From: Chromera velia
Taxonomy: Eukaryota > Sar > Chromeraceae
Assembly: GCA_018398765.1 (NCBI GenBank)
Contig: JAHBMJ010002548.1
Location: 28,648 to 91,852 of the forward strand
Length of the DNA stretch: 63,205 bases
Reading direction: 5' to 3'
Shown here: positions 25,034-38,300 of the stretch, piece after piece
How positions within the stretch are numbered: position 1 is the stretch's first letter
How the letters are laid out: each line of letters starts with the position of its first letter
Made by a program: the position numbers and the translations under genes
The notes under the pieces: generated by a model
Databases searched by the model: none
Told to the model about the DNA's origin: nothing
The model's input: only the letters and a program-made list of their open reading frames with translations

Positions 25034-28000
25034 ATGAGTGAAAAGGAAGAGAAAGAACTGGAGGTTCGGAGCGGAAGAGGGGCTTCGAGTTCCCTTCTGT
25101 CTCTGAACCAACTGGAGGGAGGTCTCTGGAACTTTCAGGACGTCGTGTACGTGATTGTAGGCGTAATCGTGGTGTCAGCAGTAATTCTGATGGCCCTGTT
25201 TGTCGAGTATCGAAACAACGCAGGAACAGGCTTTAGGCCTCTTGCCGCCCAGGATGACAAGAGACTTTTCTATGGGGCCTTCACTTCCATCTGCGTCGCT
25301 TTCACTTACGAGGCAGTCACTCTCTTCTGGACAGGTTTGCTCCTTTAATTTTCTCTGGTGTGGCATGTATTTGTGGTTTCAGTCTGGGCTCTGCCCGGTT
25401 TCCGGCTCGTCTTGTCTCTCTTTGTTTATGCGGCCTGTGCCTCTTCTCGGTGTTTCTAAATTGAACGGCGGAAGGTTACATGGAGAAGAAGGGTGGTTTC
25501 TGCTCTTATCCCTCGGAGAAAGGTTCGAAAGCATTCGTGTAACGAGTCGCATAGGTGCGTGAGTGCGCGGGTGCGCGCACTTGTGACTCTGACTCTGTGT
25601 GTGTTTGTATATATATATACATATATATATTCAGAGAGAGAGGTGTGTTGAGGGTTCGCGTGACTGCTGCTTTCGGGGCTTTCTGACTTTCGTCCTCGGC
25701 TCGTCAATGCCAGCGTGGCATCTCTTGACCATCCTCTCCCTCGATCCTCTTGCTTGCTTGCTGTTTCTGTGTTTGTTATCATGCTTACAGTATTCCAGTT
25801 CATCACCCTGAATGGAATCTCAAGAAACTCTCCGATCCGGGGCGATCGGCATCGGGGAGCAGGAAGGGTGACGAGGGTGTCTGGAGAAACGAGCAGAGAG
25901 AATGACGCAGACAGCGGGACAGAAAAGGGGACAGAGCAGGATAGAGAGGAGGAGAACGACGATTCCGAAAAAGATCAGCAGGAAGAAAAGGACAGGTCGA
26001 GATGGAATGTGAACGTCGACGCGTCTTTCCTGATCAAAATCGAAATCGCAGCGGTGATGACGACTGTCTACGGAATTCTAGGGGCCGTATATTGGTTGGT
26101 TGTCAGCATCTGCACCCAAGTGTGTGTTTGTGTGCTTGTTTACACAGCAATTCTCAATTCACTAACCTCGGTGGAGGGGGGAGAGGCCGAAAGTTTGAGG
26201 CAGGCAGACAGGCAGGCCCGCAGGCAGATGGGCAGATAGCAGGGGTGTCGAAGACCTCGAGCGCTCTCTGTGCTCACAGGCATTTTTGATTTCGTTAGCA
26301 TTTGATCTGTTTAGCTTCTATGGTTTGCGATCCTTTAGTTGCTTTCTAAGGGCTACACTTCGAATGTTCCATATGTCCGTCATGTCAGTCCTATACGCAG
26401 GCAGAAAGGTTTTTGACAGACCGTCTGCTCTATTGAACAAAACAAATGGATCCACACGTGCTTGGATAAAGAAAAGAGGGGGAGAGAAATGATTCTCACA
26501 TAAACAATCACTATCGCATTTCACGTATTCCCCCCGCTCTTCTGCAGGATTATGGCCTCAGACATCATTCCGCCCCATTCAGAAAAAATCTTCCGTCAGT
26601 CTGTCTGTCTGTCCGTCCGGCAAAGCTTTTTGCGGTGAATTTGCGGCTGCAAGTAATTTTTCAGAAGTTCTGACGTCATTTGTTTTCTGTCTCAGCACAA
26701 AACAGAAGGCAACGATCGAACAAAACCAGATGTGCTTTTTCTTTTGATTCAACATCTTTGACCGCTCGGTTACCCTCCTTGTGTTGTGTCACTCCTTCCT
26801 CAAACCTTTGCGTCGTGTTGTCTTTCCTGAAATTCCTTTCTTTATTTTTTTTTTGTCGTTGCTGCCTCCCGTTCCAACACATGGGGGAAACCTGTAACTG
26901 AAGTCTCTCTTGATCAATTCGCATCGATACCCGCCCACCCAAACACGAACGAGAAGCTCGAAACTACCTACAATCACTTCGTTGAAGGTCTTGTGGTGTT
27001 CTTGTGTATGTGCACCCACCAAAGTCTGGTCGGTCGTAGACGCAGCTTCTTCTCCGGTGTGTCCTGCCTTCCTGCCCTCTTGCCTGCAGAGAGGCCGATC
27101 TACGTTGCTCGATACACTGCGTGGAGCGTGACTGTCCCCAGTCTGATTTACCTCAACGGGCGAATTGTGGGTACCGCTTGTTATTTTGTGCGTGTGAGCG
27201 TCATTTTTTTTTTTTCGGTCTGTGTCGTTTTTGTAGTCCTTCTCTTTATGTTGCTCTGTCTCAGAGCCCGCATGCCTTTTTTCGGTCTCAACTGTCAATG
27301 TTTCATTGTGTGTCAGTTTTGTTCTGCAACTTCTTTCCCTACCTTCCTTGCGTCCGAGCTTCCTGCTTTCTTTTCGTTTCTCCTTGCCTTCGACCTTTGT
27401 TTAGTCTCCGGCCCTCTGAGGTTGACCGAAGCTAAAAAGATGGCACCATTCCAGAATTCATCGCGTGTGTGCGAAATGTCTCGGCACAGCGTGCGTTGTT
27501 GCTTTCTTTCTTTCTTTCTTTCTTGCAGTTTAATTTGGCCCTGAAGGATCTGCTCGACCTCATGGGAATGACGTTTGTGTACATTTCGTTTGGATTCGTT
27601 GGCAGTCTTTGCGATAACAAAAGGCACCGGTGGATCTGCTGCTGGACTGCTTTCGGCATTTTTTTCATTAAGGTTGGTCAGCCAGTCAGCCAGCTAGCCA
27701 GGACGTGAGTGACTGGCAATTTGAATCCGATATGAACACACACACACACAGAGAGAGAGACAGAGAGATGTCCAGATCGAGGGATTGGCTGAAAGGGTTA
27801 TGGATCATTTTACATCTGATCTTTTCTTCAGGAATGTTTGTCGGTCGAAGCAGACGCAAAACAGAGACGACAGTGAATCTGCCTACCCTCTAGCTGGGCT
27901 GTTTGTCCTCGTAGCTACAGGTGAAAAGAATTAAAGGAAAGAGGCAGAAATCAGTCATGCGATCTACGTCCCTGTCTGCCTGCCTGTTGCCTGGCTGTTC

Positions 28001-29229
28001 CTTCGTTCATTCCGTTGAGGAAGGCACGCACTGGCAATCTTGCCTGTGTGCATGTGTGCAACGTTTCTACCCGGAAGAAGAAGCGATCTGAGTTTTCTGA
28101 CAGCTAAGGCAACCGTACAGTTTGGGCGATGAGCTGCTTTTCACAAGCCGATTTTGTTTCATCGCTGTTTCCGTCCTGCGTTTCATTCAGGTGAGAGGGT
28201 TCTTGCAAGTAGTGAATGCAAAACTTCGTGAGATGGAGAAGGAGGGCAGCAGAGACCTGCACAATGCGAAGTCGTTGAAGATGAGCCTGCTGTTCTTCAA
28301 CATTGTCTGGTGGTTTTCCTACGGCCCTGTGTACATTTTGGGAATCTGTATGAACGGGATCGGCCACTGGGACGATCAGGTCTTGACGACCTCGTTGGAC
28401 ACGGTCGGTCGGTCGGTGAGTGTGGGTTGGTGGGTGAGTGAGAAAGCAGAGAGAGACGCACGACAAAGGGCCAATGACTCAGAGAGAGAGGGAGAGAGAA
28501 NNNNNNNNNNNNNNNNNNNNNNNNNNNNNNNNNNNNNGGGGGGGGGGGGGGGAGAAAGAAAAAAAGAGGGAGAAAGAGATAGAGAGAGGGGGAGAGAGAG
28601 AAACAGAAAGAAAGAGAGAGTAGTGCATCGCCTGAAAGCGCTTCTGAATGTGCGAATGAATGGATGGATGAATGCATTTGGACGATTTCATAAGAGAATA
28701 GACGCCTCAATAGATGGATGAGGTAAAGAAGAGAACGGAAGCGGACTGCAAGAAAAAAGGTAAAGGAGAGGAAGAAGAGAACTTGTGGGAGAGGACAAAG
28801 TTAATGAAGCAGAGAAGCAGAATTAGGAAGTGCACAGACCCACTAAAAGCCACAAGGGAGTACAGAAATGGTCCCCGAGGAGAAATAAATTCCTTTGGAG
28901 GACCATCGTCGGGCGATCGTGCGCTTCCGTTTCTTTCTTCTTCCCCGTTCTGTACTGCACAAAACTGCATTCATGCTTGCATATGAGCTTGTATGCAGGT
29001 GGGCAAGATCATCAATTCGATCATGTTGACGAGTCTGAGGTGCTCTGAGTGGGATCTGTGGGCGTTGAAGGATCTGTTCTTGATGCAACAACTGGAAATG
29101 GAGTCTCGACTGGCGGCATTGAGTGTGGCGAATCTTCGATTGAAGAATGAACATCTCGCTTCGGACATGGTGAAGCTGCAATCGATCAACGAGCACAAGC
29201 GCAGGTTTACCCGTTTCATCTTTCATGAG
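25034..29229 (+). other. Type I rhodopsin module with eight membrane segments
   Basis: Hydrophobic segments lie at about residues 37-59, 77-101, 184-206, 220-240 (helix C), 250-272 (D), 281-298 (E), 333-353 (F) and 362-384 (G). Helix C reads [15 protein letters not shown], aligning with bacteriorhodopsin's ARYADWLFTTP: Arg82=R225, Tyr83=Y226, Trp86=W229, Pro91=P234, while Asp85 is A228 and Asp96 is L239. Helix F reads [13 protein letters not shown] (Trp182=W339, Tyr185=Y342). Helix G reads LDTVGKIINS, so D368 and K372 keep the Asp-x3-Lys spacing of Asp212 and Lys216; K372 should carry retinal. A charged, acidic loop of about 75 residues (exon 2) lies between membrane segments 2 and 3. Confidence 0.88.
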
Positions 29230-29318
29230 GTCAGACAGATGACGACTTTTATGGTATTTCGACCCTCTTGGGCTCTGCTCCTGTCAAGACTGTCTCTCCC
29301 CCCCCCCACTTGTGTGCT

Positions 29319-29354
<36 letters not shown>

Positions 29355-32300
29355 GGTGAGAGAGAGAGAGAGAGAGAGAGAGAACGTGTACGTGTGCAGG
29401 CATGTCCTTTCGCGTATTGTTCGACGTCAAAGCATACAAGAAGGGGAAGCAAATGAAGAAAGCGAGAAACAAATGAGAAAAAGTGTACAATGAGTAAGCC
29501 TCTCTGCGCGCATTTCTGTACGGACACGGTGATGGGGCAGTTGTATGGAGAAGCAGGGATAGGATGCGTACAAGCACAAAAGGACACAATCTTTCTGTAT
29601 GTCTGTGTGTCCGTCCGCCCTTGAAGTGCACAAGGGGGCAGCTTCAAGCAAGGGAGGAGACAGACGGACGGTCCCTGATCCGATCCGGGTGAACTAACGT
29701 CGCTATAGTGCAGGGATGTCAGAAATGAAAGAGACAAGAAAGTCAAGGGGGTTCCGTCTCTCTTCTTCGGCAGCTGCCTTCCCCTCTACGTCCGCCAAAT
29801 CTGTCATCACTCGTACTTCTTCTTTTCTGCCTGCGCTCTGTCACTTGCTCCTGAGTAGATCCACAGTCCTTACTCATTGACTCACTCACTGACTCACTTC
29901 TTCTGCAGATTTTTTTTTTCAATGACACGAAAATGCGTGCATCATGCAGGTGAGAGTGCCCCTCCACACCCTCACAGTCGGCATAGAGGAGTTGGCGGAT
30001 AGGTCGGAGAAGCTGCCAAGGGTCGCCGCGCGGGTTGTCGACAGTATGCACTGGAGCGCTACAATGATGAGACAAGTGAGTGAGGGCCCTGGGCAGTGTT
30101 TGTTTCTTTCTTTCTCTCACTCTCCGTACCTTTCTATCTACCACCCATCCATCGACCTATTTGTCTGTCTCTCGTGTCTATCTGATATCTGCTTGTCTAT
30201 CCAAGATAGAAAAGAAGGAAGAAAAGAAAGCAAACGCAGGAGAGAAAGAAGAGCGATTTAGTCTGTGTGCCTGCCTGCCTGTCTGTCTGTCTGTCGGGGG
30301 TAGTCTGTTGGGGAAATGGTGAAGCGGTCTTGTGTTTTGTTTTCTTTTCTTTTGGGTTGATGGAAGCCTGCCTGCAGCAAGGCCTGTGCGAAAATACAGT
30401 CCCTCCAAGCCCTTCTCCTCTATCGTGTTTTCTTCCCCGCATGCCCTCTCCTTCTCTCGATGCATGCAGGTGCTGGATGATGTCTTGAGTCTCCAACAGA
30501 TGGAAGAAGGGAAGCTGAAACTGGACGTGCGCCCCTTCTCTATCGGTGATTTGCTTCAAAAGATGATTGCAAGGTCGGGGGGAGGAGTCCTCGATCGGTT
30601 TTTCCTCTCACTTGGTCGTGCACGCAAGTTTTTCTTTTTCCCTCAAGCGAAATGCAGAGAGAGTTCTTTTTCTGCCAGTGATTGGATGAGGTGATTGAGC
30701 TCGGGGTGTTCGAGAATTTCAGTTGTTAACCTCTCTTGTCAAAAGTTTTGTTTTCTGAGCCCTGCGCTTTTGCTCTCTCTGTTTCCCTGCCTTCCTCTCG
30801 TCATGCTGCACCACGCACAAATCTGTGTTATCAGCAGTTTGTTTTCTTCTTTTTCAAACCCTTTGATGCGATCCGGCTGCTGATTTCTTGCTCTTCGGAA
30901 TTGTTTCCTTTCCCTCTGCCTGTTCTGCATTGAAGAGACAGACCCGTTGGTGGTGAGGAAGGGTATTCCTTCCGGTTATCGTTTGTCGCTGCGTGATGCT
31001 GCCTCCCTGCCTCCTCGCAGGTTCGCTCCAGGAGCCCAAAAGAAAAAAATCCGCATGATCTTGTCGATCGACAAATCCGTTCCGTCGATGGTATTCGGAG
31101 ACGCCGCAAAGCTTGCACAGGCAGTCGGTCAGTCAGTGAGGTCTGGGATCAGAAAGGAAATCCAGGTGGAGCGTCCGGCAGTGACAGGGCAGCACTACAA
31201 AGGCACCGAGATATCTTTTTGTATCTAGACAAGCGTTGACATTGATTCATTCATTGACTGATCAATTGATTGATTGATTGATTGATTGTAGGGCTTCCAG
31301 GTGTGCAGGACAAAAGGACGGACAGAAAGGGAGAGACAGGCAGAGAGAGATCTTTTCGCTTTCACGTCAGAAGGCTGATGGGATTCAGTCTCCGCTTTTG
31401 TTTGTGACGCAAAGGAACGCGTTCTTTCTTTCTACGGTTGCATGCAGGCAATGGATTTTCGAATGCCATCAAGTTTGCACCCTGGGAAGGCTGGGTTCTC
31501 TTGTCGGTCAGATCATCCGAACTGTCGGAGTCGCATTCTCCCTCTGCAGAGGGCCCTCTTTCTTCTGCTGATCAGGCGATGGCGGGGAGACAGGGGGGGA
31601 AGGGGGCTGCAGAGAGAGTGCCACCGCAGGGGGAGCTGGCCATTGAAGATGCGCCCGGGCAAACCGGGGAAGGAGCCAGCAGGGGAGGGGGGGCAATGCC
31701 AGTTCCTTTGCGCCGCCTTCAGGCCGACTCAGCCGACGACTGGCGTCAGGAAGAAACGCGGTGGCCCGGGGAGGCATGCCGGGTCCTTGGAAGCGGGTCT
31801 TACCTCGGAGGGGGGGGTGTTGGTGAGTCTGGTGCGACAACGGGGGGGGTGGAGGGGCAAGGGGAAAAGGGCAGCCGGGGGCATGGTGAGGGCGTGTGTG
31901 AAGAGACGCCGCGTCCTGAGCTGAGCACTTCTGCGCAAGCAGTAGGCGATGAATGGCGTCTCCTCACCTTCACTGTCGTTGATAACGGACCTGGACTTTC
32001 GCGGGTCCGTCTTAGCTGCTTCATTCATGCCTGTTTGGTTTTTTTTCTTTTTGGTGCATGTCCACTGTCTTCCTTCCCTCCTGGGTGTTGCTGCATGTTG
32101 TGTCATGCGCGTTCCTGTGAAATTAATGCATTGAGTGTGTCCGTGCATCTCTGCGTGTACGTACCGTCTTTTATGTGGCCGTCTACGGCGAGAAGGGGGG
32201 CAGGCATGATCTGAGGGTCCAGTGCGCAAGGTTGAGCGGTCTGCCAGAACAGGTTGAGTTTGGAGGCGCACATGTGTCCGATAGGTACAAACATGTGCCT

Positions 32301-35300
32301 ATGAGAGATGGAAATCGCGTGCGAGGCATGGGCGAATTCAATCTCTAAAGGAAGTTATTATTGAGGTATGAATATTAACTCAGGTTGGAGAAAGAAAACA
32401 AGGAAAGGCGCTGACCGTCTTGTCTAGCTCAAAGTGAAAGTCGTGCTCGCAAAACCGACTTTTCCTCGCTCGTCTGGTTGTTGCGGGAGAATGCATGCAG
32501 GAGGACACGGAGCACCTGATGAAATTCGAGAGGTTCACGCAGATCCTGGGGCACGGGCGGGCAGAGGGTCCCGAGGGCAACGGTCTGGGTCTCTGCATCT
32601 CCCGAGAGATCGTGGCGCGTCACGGAGGGACGCTGCAGCTCCACAGTGCCCCCGGGAGGGTCGGTCGGTTGATTCGTTCGTTTGTTTGTTCGTTTTTTTG
32701 GTTGGTTGGTTGGGAGAACGACTGAAAGTGCACGATCGAGAGGGATGATGAAAACGTTGTGAGTCGTCAATTATACCTCTCTCTGTGGCGACAGGGACCC
32801 CCGCAACTCCCCTGTTCCCTCTTGGGGGCCTGCCGGTGAAAGTGAAATGATGTGGCGGTACCGTCAATGTAAGGGACTTCTTCAACACTTGACTGGATCA
32901 GATCGCCAATGAGGATAAATGCCTGAAGGAGTACACGCACGACACGACTGTGTATTGATTATGCATGCATGAGCGTGCTGCTGTGCCTGCATGGCATGCA
33001 GGGTCTGACGTTCACCGTGCGCGTTCCGTTGAAGATCCAAAGAGAGACAGAAAACGAGGGGGATGCGAGACCACCCGCATGGGAAGGGGAGGGGGAGGTG
33101 TCTGAGGAGCACTGCATGGATCTCTGTCGTGACGCATCGTCCTCCTCTGTCTCCGCAGTCCCTTCTGCTTCGGCTTCTGCTGCTGCACCGGGGAAGGGAG
33201 AAGGTGGAGGAAAGAAACAGGGGGAGGGGGAGAGCCAGGGGAAGCAGCGGAGGAGGAAGTGGGATCTGATGCTCGAAAGATGGGCCAAGGCCCCCCCAGC
33301 CTTATCTGCACAATTCTCTGAGGGCGGTGGTTTTGGTCTTCTGTCTGGAGGGCTTGGATTTATGCGTGTGCTTCTTGTGACGTCCGGATACCCGAATAGG
33401 TTGCTTTGGGGTCAGTCTGATAATGGGCCAGTTTGTTTTTCTTTGTGTTACCCGTGTCCCATAGGAAAATTGCTTCAGGTGACCGAGCATCTCATCTCGC
33501 CTAGATGCTTCTGCGCAGAGCATACGCTCTGAACAGAACAGGACAGTTTCAAGCCCTCTTTTGCTTCCTCATGCAAGCTCCTTGTGCTTTTGAAGTGCAA
33601 CATCTCTGTATATGTGTGTGCAGAAACAAAACGATCACTTTTGTTTCTGCTTGTCCTTTTGAAACAACCGTTGCAGCCATGAGGATGACCGCGGCGACGG
33701 CTTTGTCTCACGGAGTCCTCCCAGATTTTTGCGTCGCTCTGTCTTTGGGGGAAGTTCTGCAAGAAACGGGACTCGGGGGTGGGGCGAAGGAGGGAAAGGG
33801 AAAAAAAGAAAAACGCAAGGTACAACAGGATGGGGGTTTGTCTGGGTCTCCAAGAGCGATGGAAAAACGGGGTTGGAAGGAACCGGGAGGGATCAGAGTG
33901 ATTCTGGTCGACTCTCTGCGAGACTCTTCGAGCATCGAGGCTGGTTGTTCCCCTTCTTCTTCTTCTTCTTTGGGGACAGGGGGGCAAGGGAGCGAATTTA
34001 ACGGAGAATCGGGAAAAAAGAGACTCGGGCAAGAGGAGATTCTGGAGGAGAAAAATTCGTCCTCCTCAGGTGCCGAGGTCATCCGTCAACTGAGGGGCTT
34101 CGGCTGGAATGGCCCCGTTTTGGTTCGTCAGTCTGTCTGCCTGTCTGTCTGTCTGTCTGTTTCTCTTTCTCTCCTTTTAGTCAGCCTATCCGTTCCGTCG
34201 GACGTTTCTACTTCTCTGGAGGGTCGTGTGCTTTTCCCTCTCTGTCCACCCGTCTACTACTCCACCCACACCCCACACACATACACATGCATGTACCTAC
34301 ACGCAGAGAGGGAGAGGGAGAGTGTGAGAGAGGTTGACAGAGAAAGGGAGAGTTGGAACCGCCCTTGGGCTGAGTAGTTGAATTGAGGAAACGTGCCTCC
34401 ATCCGTCCATCCGTCCGTCCACCCACGCAGGGACTGGTCTCGTCAGGAGACGACGACGCCATCGTGACGAACCTTGACGCAGGAGCAACAGACGTTCTCC
34501 AAGAAAGCGCCAGGCCGCCTTCTGTGCTGTCCGCTTCTGCGAGGTGTGTTCGGCCTGCCTCCATCGGCCGCATGTTGGCGGGAGGGGAGGGAAAGGGGTG
34601 ATCACCGGGAGAAATGCGGGCTGGGGGTTCATTGAAGGATCGAGAGAGGATTTTCGTTCTACCTACACGAACGATTACCGTCCGACTGCTGAGAAACGCG
34701 TTTCGATTTCAGTGCCGAGATGGGCGGGCGATACGAGGAGATGTGAAGATCAATTGTCCTTCGCTTGCAATTTCCATCTGTCCTTACGTTTCATCAGCCT
34801 GCTTGTCTCCCTCCCGCCTTCTGACGGCATCGTCTGTGTCCAACTTTTCTGTGACCTTATTTCTTGCTTTGACTGTCTGGAAGTTGCGGAATGAAAGAGA
34901 GAGGAGACAGGAAGGAATCGGGAGCCCGAGTGTGTGATTTTGTTTGTTCATCTGAGGTGAGGGGCAGTCAGTTCAAGGCTTGCTTGCCTCCGTGGTTGCT
35001 TCTTCGATGTCATTCTGAATTAGGGTTATCAATTGAGCTCGAAGAGGAGGGGCGTTCGCGGATCCGACATCTCTTCATTCTCTTCTCTTCGCGACGCTGA
35101 TGCCTGTTTGTGCCGTTAGGTCCACACTAAGTGAGATCAATGGACGAGTGATGAAAGGAGGAGCGAAGTGAGGGAAAAAGATATTTTTTTGTTTTTTGGC
35201 TTTCGTGTCTTTTGGCAGACAGGGTGACAACGCAGAACCAGGCCGATCTCTTTCAGTTTTGCATTGTGAAAGTTCTTTTCAGATCTTATTACTCTCTTTT

Positions 35301-38300
35301 ATTCTCCGTTCTCTTTTCCCTGCAGATGGGCACAGAAAGAGAGCATCAGATCTTCTTACTCTCTTTGATTCTCCGTTCTCTTTTCCCTGCAGATGGGCAC
35401 AGAAAGAGAGCATCAGATTTTCTTTCTCTCTTTTATTCTCCGTTCTCTTTTCCCTGCAGATGGGCACAGAAAGAGAGCATCAGATCTTCTTACTTTCTTT
35501 TATTCTCCGTCCTCTTTTCCCTGCAGATGGGCACAGAAAGAGAGCAAGAGGGCCAGGCACGCGCACCCCCAGGAGAAGGAGAAGAACGCAAACCAGGACG
35601 CATCAGCACTGTGGCAGACCTTCAGCCGCAGTAGCCTCAGCCGCTCTTCCGATTTTTCGGCGTCGCTCATGCATATGCAGGTCTGTCTCTCTTTCTTCTG
35701 TTTTCCTCCTTGTGTGTTTGAAGGAAAAGAAAGGAATCCGCATTCCTTGTCAGGTACCCTGTCTTCTCCGCTCAATAAAAAAATCTGTCAGCTTGTGTGT
35801 GCCTTCAAGAATTCAAGAAATGGTGTGCCACTGTAAGGAATCACGTCACTCCTGCATGCTGCCCAAGAAGACGCATCTCGGCCTCCCAGACAGGCAACAT
35901 CAAGACATCGATAGGAATCGAGAGACTTCCCCCCGTCATCATCAATACAGGACATTGCATTGATTCCTTCCTGTTTGTTCTTCTGGTGGATCGATGGATG
36001 GATGGACTACTCGACCCACTTACTCACCTACCTACTAGCCCTCGATGCCTATCTGCCTCCATGCAGGTCGGATGGCCTTTGCGAGCAACGGTCTGGGGAG
36101 CGAGTCCGGACGATCGCGGGATTGCTGCACCTGCAACGGCGGGGGGGCGTCACTTTCAGAAGACTGCCTTCACAGCCTCGTCGCTCAGCAGGCCCGTTCT
36201 CCCAGAATCGAACACCCCGAGTAGAGAGGGGGGAGGTCAGCGGCTTTGTCTGCGATGAGAACAAAAAGGAGAAAGAAAAAATATTAATAGAAGCTGGTGG
36301 CAATGCAGAGGACGAAAAACAAAAGAAAAGAAAAGAAAGATTTGGTGTGCAAGGAGGATTGAAGGCTGCTAGTCAGAAAGAGTTCGATTGCATGCAGATC
36401 GATCTTGTCGCTTTGAGGGTCCCAGGCAAGTGTCGCAATAGCAGATAAGGATGAAAGCGTTGTATTGCATTTCTTTGCGTGTGCGTTCGCACACTTGCTG
36501 AACTGTGCAGATGAATGTTTTCTTTCTTTTCCTGTCACAGTGGATTCTTTCATTTACCACCTCCCCTTGGCCCTCTTTTCTCCTGGATGGCTGCTGTCTG
36601 TCTGTACGTGTTGCATGTTTGCAGGCAATAACTCGTGCCTTCAGAAAGCAGACGGAGACAGTTCTGGCAAGAGACACGGGGACTGCGCTAGGCCTTTTTC
36701 TGAGAGTGCCACGGCGGAGAAGAAGAGAGACAAGCCGGCGGCTTCCACGGTGGAACGGCGGGACCCCGCAGAGAGAGAGAGCGGCAGTGCTGCTGCTGGT
36801 GGTGGTGCACCACCAGAGGACAAGGACAAGCCCGCCCCTGCACGCTCAAGAGGTGGGGAAGGAGAGAGAGTGGAAGCGCGTCAGCAGCAGGCGGTCGAGG
36901 GACGGGAGGCAGAGAAGGACACAAGCCCTCGAAGGAGTACAGAGAAGCAGAAGCAACCCTCCGGTCTGAACGACCTCTCACTCCGCATTCTGGTCGTGGA
37001 TGACGATGAGGACTGCAGATTTCTCACAGGTGGGTAAGTCAGTCGGTGGGTGGGTAGGGGCATGAGGCAAGTAGTCTGATCTAAGGTTGAGCTCCGATCC
37101 TGCTTTTTGCCCTTGTGTGTGTCCAAACGACCTCCTGGATCCACCGACCTAACCCTTCTGGAAGTTCAGGACAATCAATACTGCATGTGTGGAGTGAGTG
37201 CCCTGATGATGCTTGTCGTTGCCCCCCGTCATCATCAACAGGGGCAATCGGGTTTTCTTTCTGCACTCGTACCTTTCTTTCTTTCTTTCTTCCTTCCTTC
37301 CTTCCTTCCTTCCTTCAAATCTTTCCTGTCCGATTGTTTCTTTCAAGCTGAACTCATTTAAGGGCAGAAAGCAGTTTTCTGTATGCATTGTCCACTCCAC
37401 GACCTCTCTGTTTCTCCCTCTCTCCCCTTCCTGCCTTGCTTCCCCTTCCTTCCTTCCTTCCTTCCTTTGTTCCCTTCGTTTGTTCACTTTCTTCATTTGT
37501 TCTCGACTTTTCTGTGCTCTCTATGATCAGTCTTCCTCTCTCACGTTTGTGCATGCCTCTGCTGCTTCCTTCATGCAGGCCTCGGTCTGAAGCGTATGGC
37601 ACCCGGACGCGTTGTGTTCGAATTCGTTGGGGACGGTGAGGCAGCTGTTCGTGTGGTGCACAAGGGAATGAAGGCAGGGGAGCCTCCGGATTTGATCTTC
37701 ATGGATGGCCGGATGCCCAAGATGAGTGGTTTGGACGCGACGAGGAAGATTCGGTCAATGGGTTTCCGGGGGATCATTTTTGGTCTCACTGCACACACGC
37801 TGGAGGAGGACGTCAGGGCGTTCCAGAGGGCGGGGGTGACCGATGTGCTCGTCAAGGGGGGATGGAAAAAGGAGGCCGTACACAAAGCCATGCAGCAAGT
37901 GGGTGTGAAGTTTCTGCCTGCAGACCCTTCCGTATGTCCTTCCTTTATTCGTTGAGGTCCTTTTTGCCATTCTTTCCGTTTTCCGATCCAGAGAAGGCCC
38001 CCGCATACTTTTTTCATGCTTGTCAAACGCTGCATGCGGTTAATTGCAATTTCGGGCCGTTTGATGGCGATGGCATTCACTGAAAGCATTTTTTCCTGCG
38101 CTGGTCATGTGCCCTGCTTTCCGTCTGGATTCCCAAAATAAGAGGGAGGGAGGTCTTTCTTCTTGTGTTTTCATTTGTTCCTGGACTAAGTCGACCAGCA
38201 CGAACCCTCAGTCAGTCTGGCGTGTTTTTCTTTCTACGTCCGCCCCTCCCTCTGCGGGTGCGTGACTCTCTTTCTCCCTCCCTGTATGTGCCTTGGCGGG

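Noticed and set aside
28104-28190. Apparent extra transmembrane stretch in frame with exon 7
   Set aside because: It reads through a strong polypyrimidine tract ending TTCATTCAG at 28190, and helix E already ends in exon 6; treated as intron.
31442-32271. Overlapping long frames on both strands at kinase exon 12
   Set aside because: Shadows of a GC-rich low-complexity exon; only the frame with the N and G1 boxes is supported.
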